Positions 25,152 through 26,982 of a DNA stretch of 26,982 nt are shown here, piece by piece. Within the stretch, counting starts at the first letter, position 1; each line of letters opens with the position of its first letter. The notes below the pieces were generated by a model, which saw only the letters and a program-made list of their open reading frames with translations, was not told the origin of the DNA and did not search any database. The position numbers and the translations under genes are program-made. The DNA is from Paulinella micropora (Eukaryota > Cercozoa > Imbricatea > Euglyphida), in the NCBI GenBank assembly GCA_009731375.1, contig BJOX01000159.1:206914-233895 (forward strand), read 5' to 3'.

Positions 25152-26327
25152 AACGGTATGATGATTTTATGTTTTACCCGTATCTAAAACGAGTGGGTGT
25201 GCCGAATAAGTATTCAAATAAATTGAACTTATTTATGGGCTTCCCGTTAGATAATGTACCATTTGATAGTGTTTCAACAAAATACAACTTTGAGGAAAGC
25301 AATTTNNNNNNNNNNAGAAAGCAATTTGTATAAACATTTGAAAGCAAACTTCTTTACTGAAGGCGAAGGGGAATACAATAACTTCTTAGACCACGTAGCG
25401 GACATGATTCAAATGCCAAATAAGAACCGCGGTATAGGCCATTTATTCTATTCCGTTCAGGGGACTGGTAAAGGGTTGTTGTCAAAGTTTATGGAGCGAC
25501 TTCTTGGAACACAAAATCATGTAGTTATTAAAGATTTTAATCGCTACATGGAAAAGTTTAATGTAGCGTATTCCAATAAAATATTGAAAGTGTTTGAAGA
25601 ACTCCCAGAGAAAGGAGGAGCCTTTACAAATAGCGATCGTCGTAAAAGTCAAACAGACCAAAAAGATGAGATAGTGGAACCTAAGGGAAGTAAGCAATAC
25701 AAAGTGAAACATTTCTCCAGATATTGGCTTTATACTAACAACGAAAACACACTATACATAGAAGGCAGTGATAGACGATATTCCTTACATAGATTAAGTG
25801 GAGCACATGCTGATGATAAGGATTATTTTAAACCAATATTTGACGAAATAAGTAATGATGATTTCATGAGATGTGCCTTTGAATATTTTGCTATAAGAAA
25901 GTATGAGGAGATTAATGTTATGACCGCGTATAAAACTCAATACAAGACCGAACAAAAAATGCACAATCTTCCAAAGGGTATTAAATTCATGATTGAATTT
26001 ATTGAAGCAAAATTTGAAAAAGTTGAAAATAGAGAAATTAAGATGGATGCACAATATCTGTGTGATAAATATAAATCATGGTGTTCAGATAGTGGAATTA
26101 CGTATCATAAAGGCGCTTTCTATACTCAACTCAAACATGTGGGGGTTGATAAACCAAAACAATCTGGAGGTAAAAACAACAGAAAATACAGGTTTTCTAT
26201 TAATATACAATCAATCAGAGATAGCATAAGGGAATACATAAAGGACGACACATTTGATTTTGATTTTGGTTCAGGAGTTGATGAAGAAGGAGATGAGTAT
26301 AGTGAAGAATTTCAATATTGGAAATAG
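25121..26327 (+). CDS. Superfamily 3 helicase (C-terminal part of polymerase-helicase)
   Basis: A viral replicative helicase. Upstream of the gap the frame at 25121-25305 encodes YPYLKRVGVPN and LNLFMGFPLD, a conserved lead-in segment of D5/virophage-type helicases. After the gap there is a Walker A SVQGTGKGLLSKF (25452-25490), a Walker B-like KVFEELPEK (25587-25613), a sensor WLYTNNENTLYIEGSDRRY (25725-25781) and a C-terminal winged-helix-like part (about 26040-26220, CDKYKSWCSDSG and NNRKYRFSI), ending acidic with TAG at 26325. The 10-N gap at 25306-25315 is flanked on both sides by the same 11 bases, so the gap and one copy look artificial. The ATG at 25254 belongs to a wrong frame and is not a start. 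The protein is most likely the C-terminal half of one chain with the TV-Pol domain. Confidence 0.88.
25306..25315. other. Assembly gap with identical flanks
   Basis: Ten Ns. GAAAGCAATTT lies immediately left (25295-25305) and, one base in, right (25317-25327). This is the pattern expected of two contig ends that overlap but were not merged. The reading frames on both sides agree if the duplicate is counted once. Confidence 0.85.
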
Positions 26328-26368
26328 ATAATATGAAACGGATTTTTTTTTGTGTGTGCTTATATAAC

Positions 26369-26982
26369 ATGTCATCAACTAAAAAGGATTATCTGAGCCA
26401 AATAGAAAAATGGACTCATTTAAGTAGTGATATAAAACTGCCAACAAGCAAATCGCTTAAAACTGATATCGTCGCATTTTACAAAAAATACCGACCCGAA
26501 CAAACACCAGAAGGTGATACAGCGGATGCTACCGCCGTAGACGGTAATGTTGAAGTTGTATTGCCTTCTTCCGATATGATGAAAAAATTCTTTGACGAAG
26601 AACCAGAAACGACAGAAGAATTTACGCCTTTTAAAGAAAGTGATTTGAAGGAGACTGGTATTACCGAAATCAAAACCAACGTAGGAGAAGAATTAGCAAA
26701 AAAAGAATTACTAGTTTTAGAAACGAAAGAGTAACCCACACCACCAAAGGAAAAGAAAGCACCAATTAAAGCAAAGCGGAATCCGCCCGAGAGCGGGTAT
26801 AGTTGCTATGAAATAATAACGGCACATTTGAAAGTATCAAAAGACCCGTTTAACTTCTTGTATATGAAAGTGGAAGACCGCACCATATTACAGGAGGATA
26901 TGAAGAAATGGCACGAGAGTAGATACGCACACATACCACCAGACCAACGCCCTATTCTTAAATATGGTAAGTTAGATTATAA
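26369..26982 (+). CDS. Unrecognised viral-block ORF with an internal stop, runs off the window
   Basis: Begins at ATG 26369 (MSSTKKDYLSQIEKWTHLS), preferred over the in-frame ATG at 26318 because that one overlaps the helicase end and translates a T-rich leader. The first 121 residues contain KSLKTDIVAFYKKYRPEQ and a long Glu/Asp-rich linker. A TAA at 26732-26734 interrupts the frame. The same frame continues without another stop to the window end, with PTPPKEKKAPIKAKRNPPES, then a normal globular stretch (CYEIITAHLKVSKDPFNFLYMKVEDRT). So this is one gene with a nonsense change, or two adjacent genes without a start for the second. No family recognised. The start lies 42 bases after the helicase stop. 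Confidence 0.68.

Noticed and set aside
25254-25305. ATG at 25254 as the helicase start
   Set aside because: The frame before the gap is a different one (GFPLDNVPFDS); the ATG frame only joins the helicase through the artificial gap length.

Overview
The window looks like nuclear DNA of an intron-rich microbial eukaryote, probably an alga or other protist. The reasons are canonical GT-AG introns, a eukaryotic translation factor gene, a piggyBac transposon and a block that resembles a polinton-like virus or virophage. I cannot name the species. Four N gaps and long homopolymers mean the assembly is uncertain in places.

Region 1 (1-14820, + strand): one large gene for translation initiation factor eIF3 subunit a. 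It is hard to see because its coding sequence (about 3.1 kb in the window) is cut into at least 24 short exons. These sit between introns made almost entirely of microsatellites (CATA, GTTAT, CCTA, TATC, GGTA, TCATC, TC/CA, poly-T). The exons were found by matching the eIF3a order: helical/PCI domain, long charged coiled coil, Asp-Arg-Gly-rich C-terminal repeats, and the terminal acidic GFTVV-type motif. With one exception (the 6060-6938 junction), all exon lengths and splice phases fit together. The 5' end of the gene lies before position 1. Several exon edges have been copied, splice site included, into the neighbouring microsatellite.

Region 2 (14821-17440): 3' flank and AT-rich intergenic DNA with a poly-T tract of about 350 bases, nested hairpins and internal direct repeats. 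No convincing gene was seen.

Region 3 (17441-20308): a complete piggyBac element of 2860 bp. It has TTAA target duplications, 14-bp perfect terminal inverted repeats, and a three-exon transposase gene on the - strand with all three catalytic Asp residues and a C-terminal Cys-rich domain.

Region 4 (20309-22345): host flank, CATA/TA microsatellite, then a large near-perfect palindrome (20917-21326, arms about 185 bp), followed by about 1 kb of AT-rich non-coding DNA.

Region 5 (22346-26982, + strand): an AT-rich, intronless, tightly packed gene block of viral type. It has a basic/zinc-binding/coiled-coil protein, a small overlapping ORF, a TV-Pol type DNA polymerase followed by a superfamily 3 helicase (one gene broken by an in-frame stop, a frameshift and an assembly gap), and a further ORF with an internal stop that runs off the window. 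This is best read as an endogenous, partly decayed polinton-like virus or virophage-related element.
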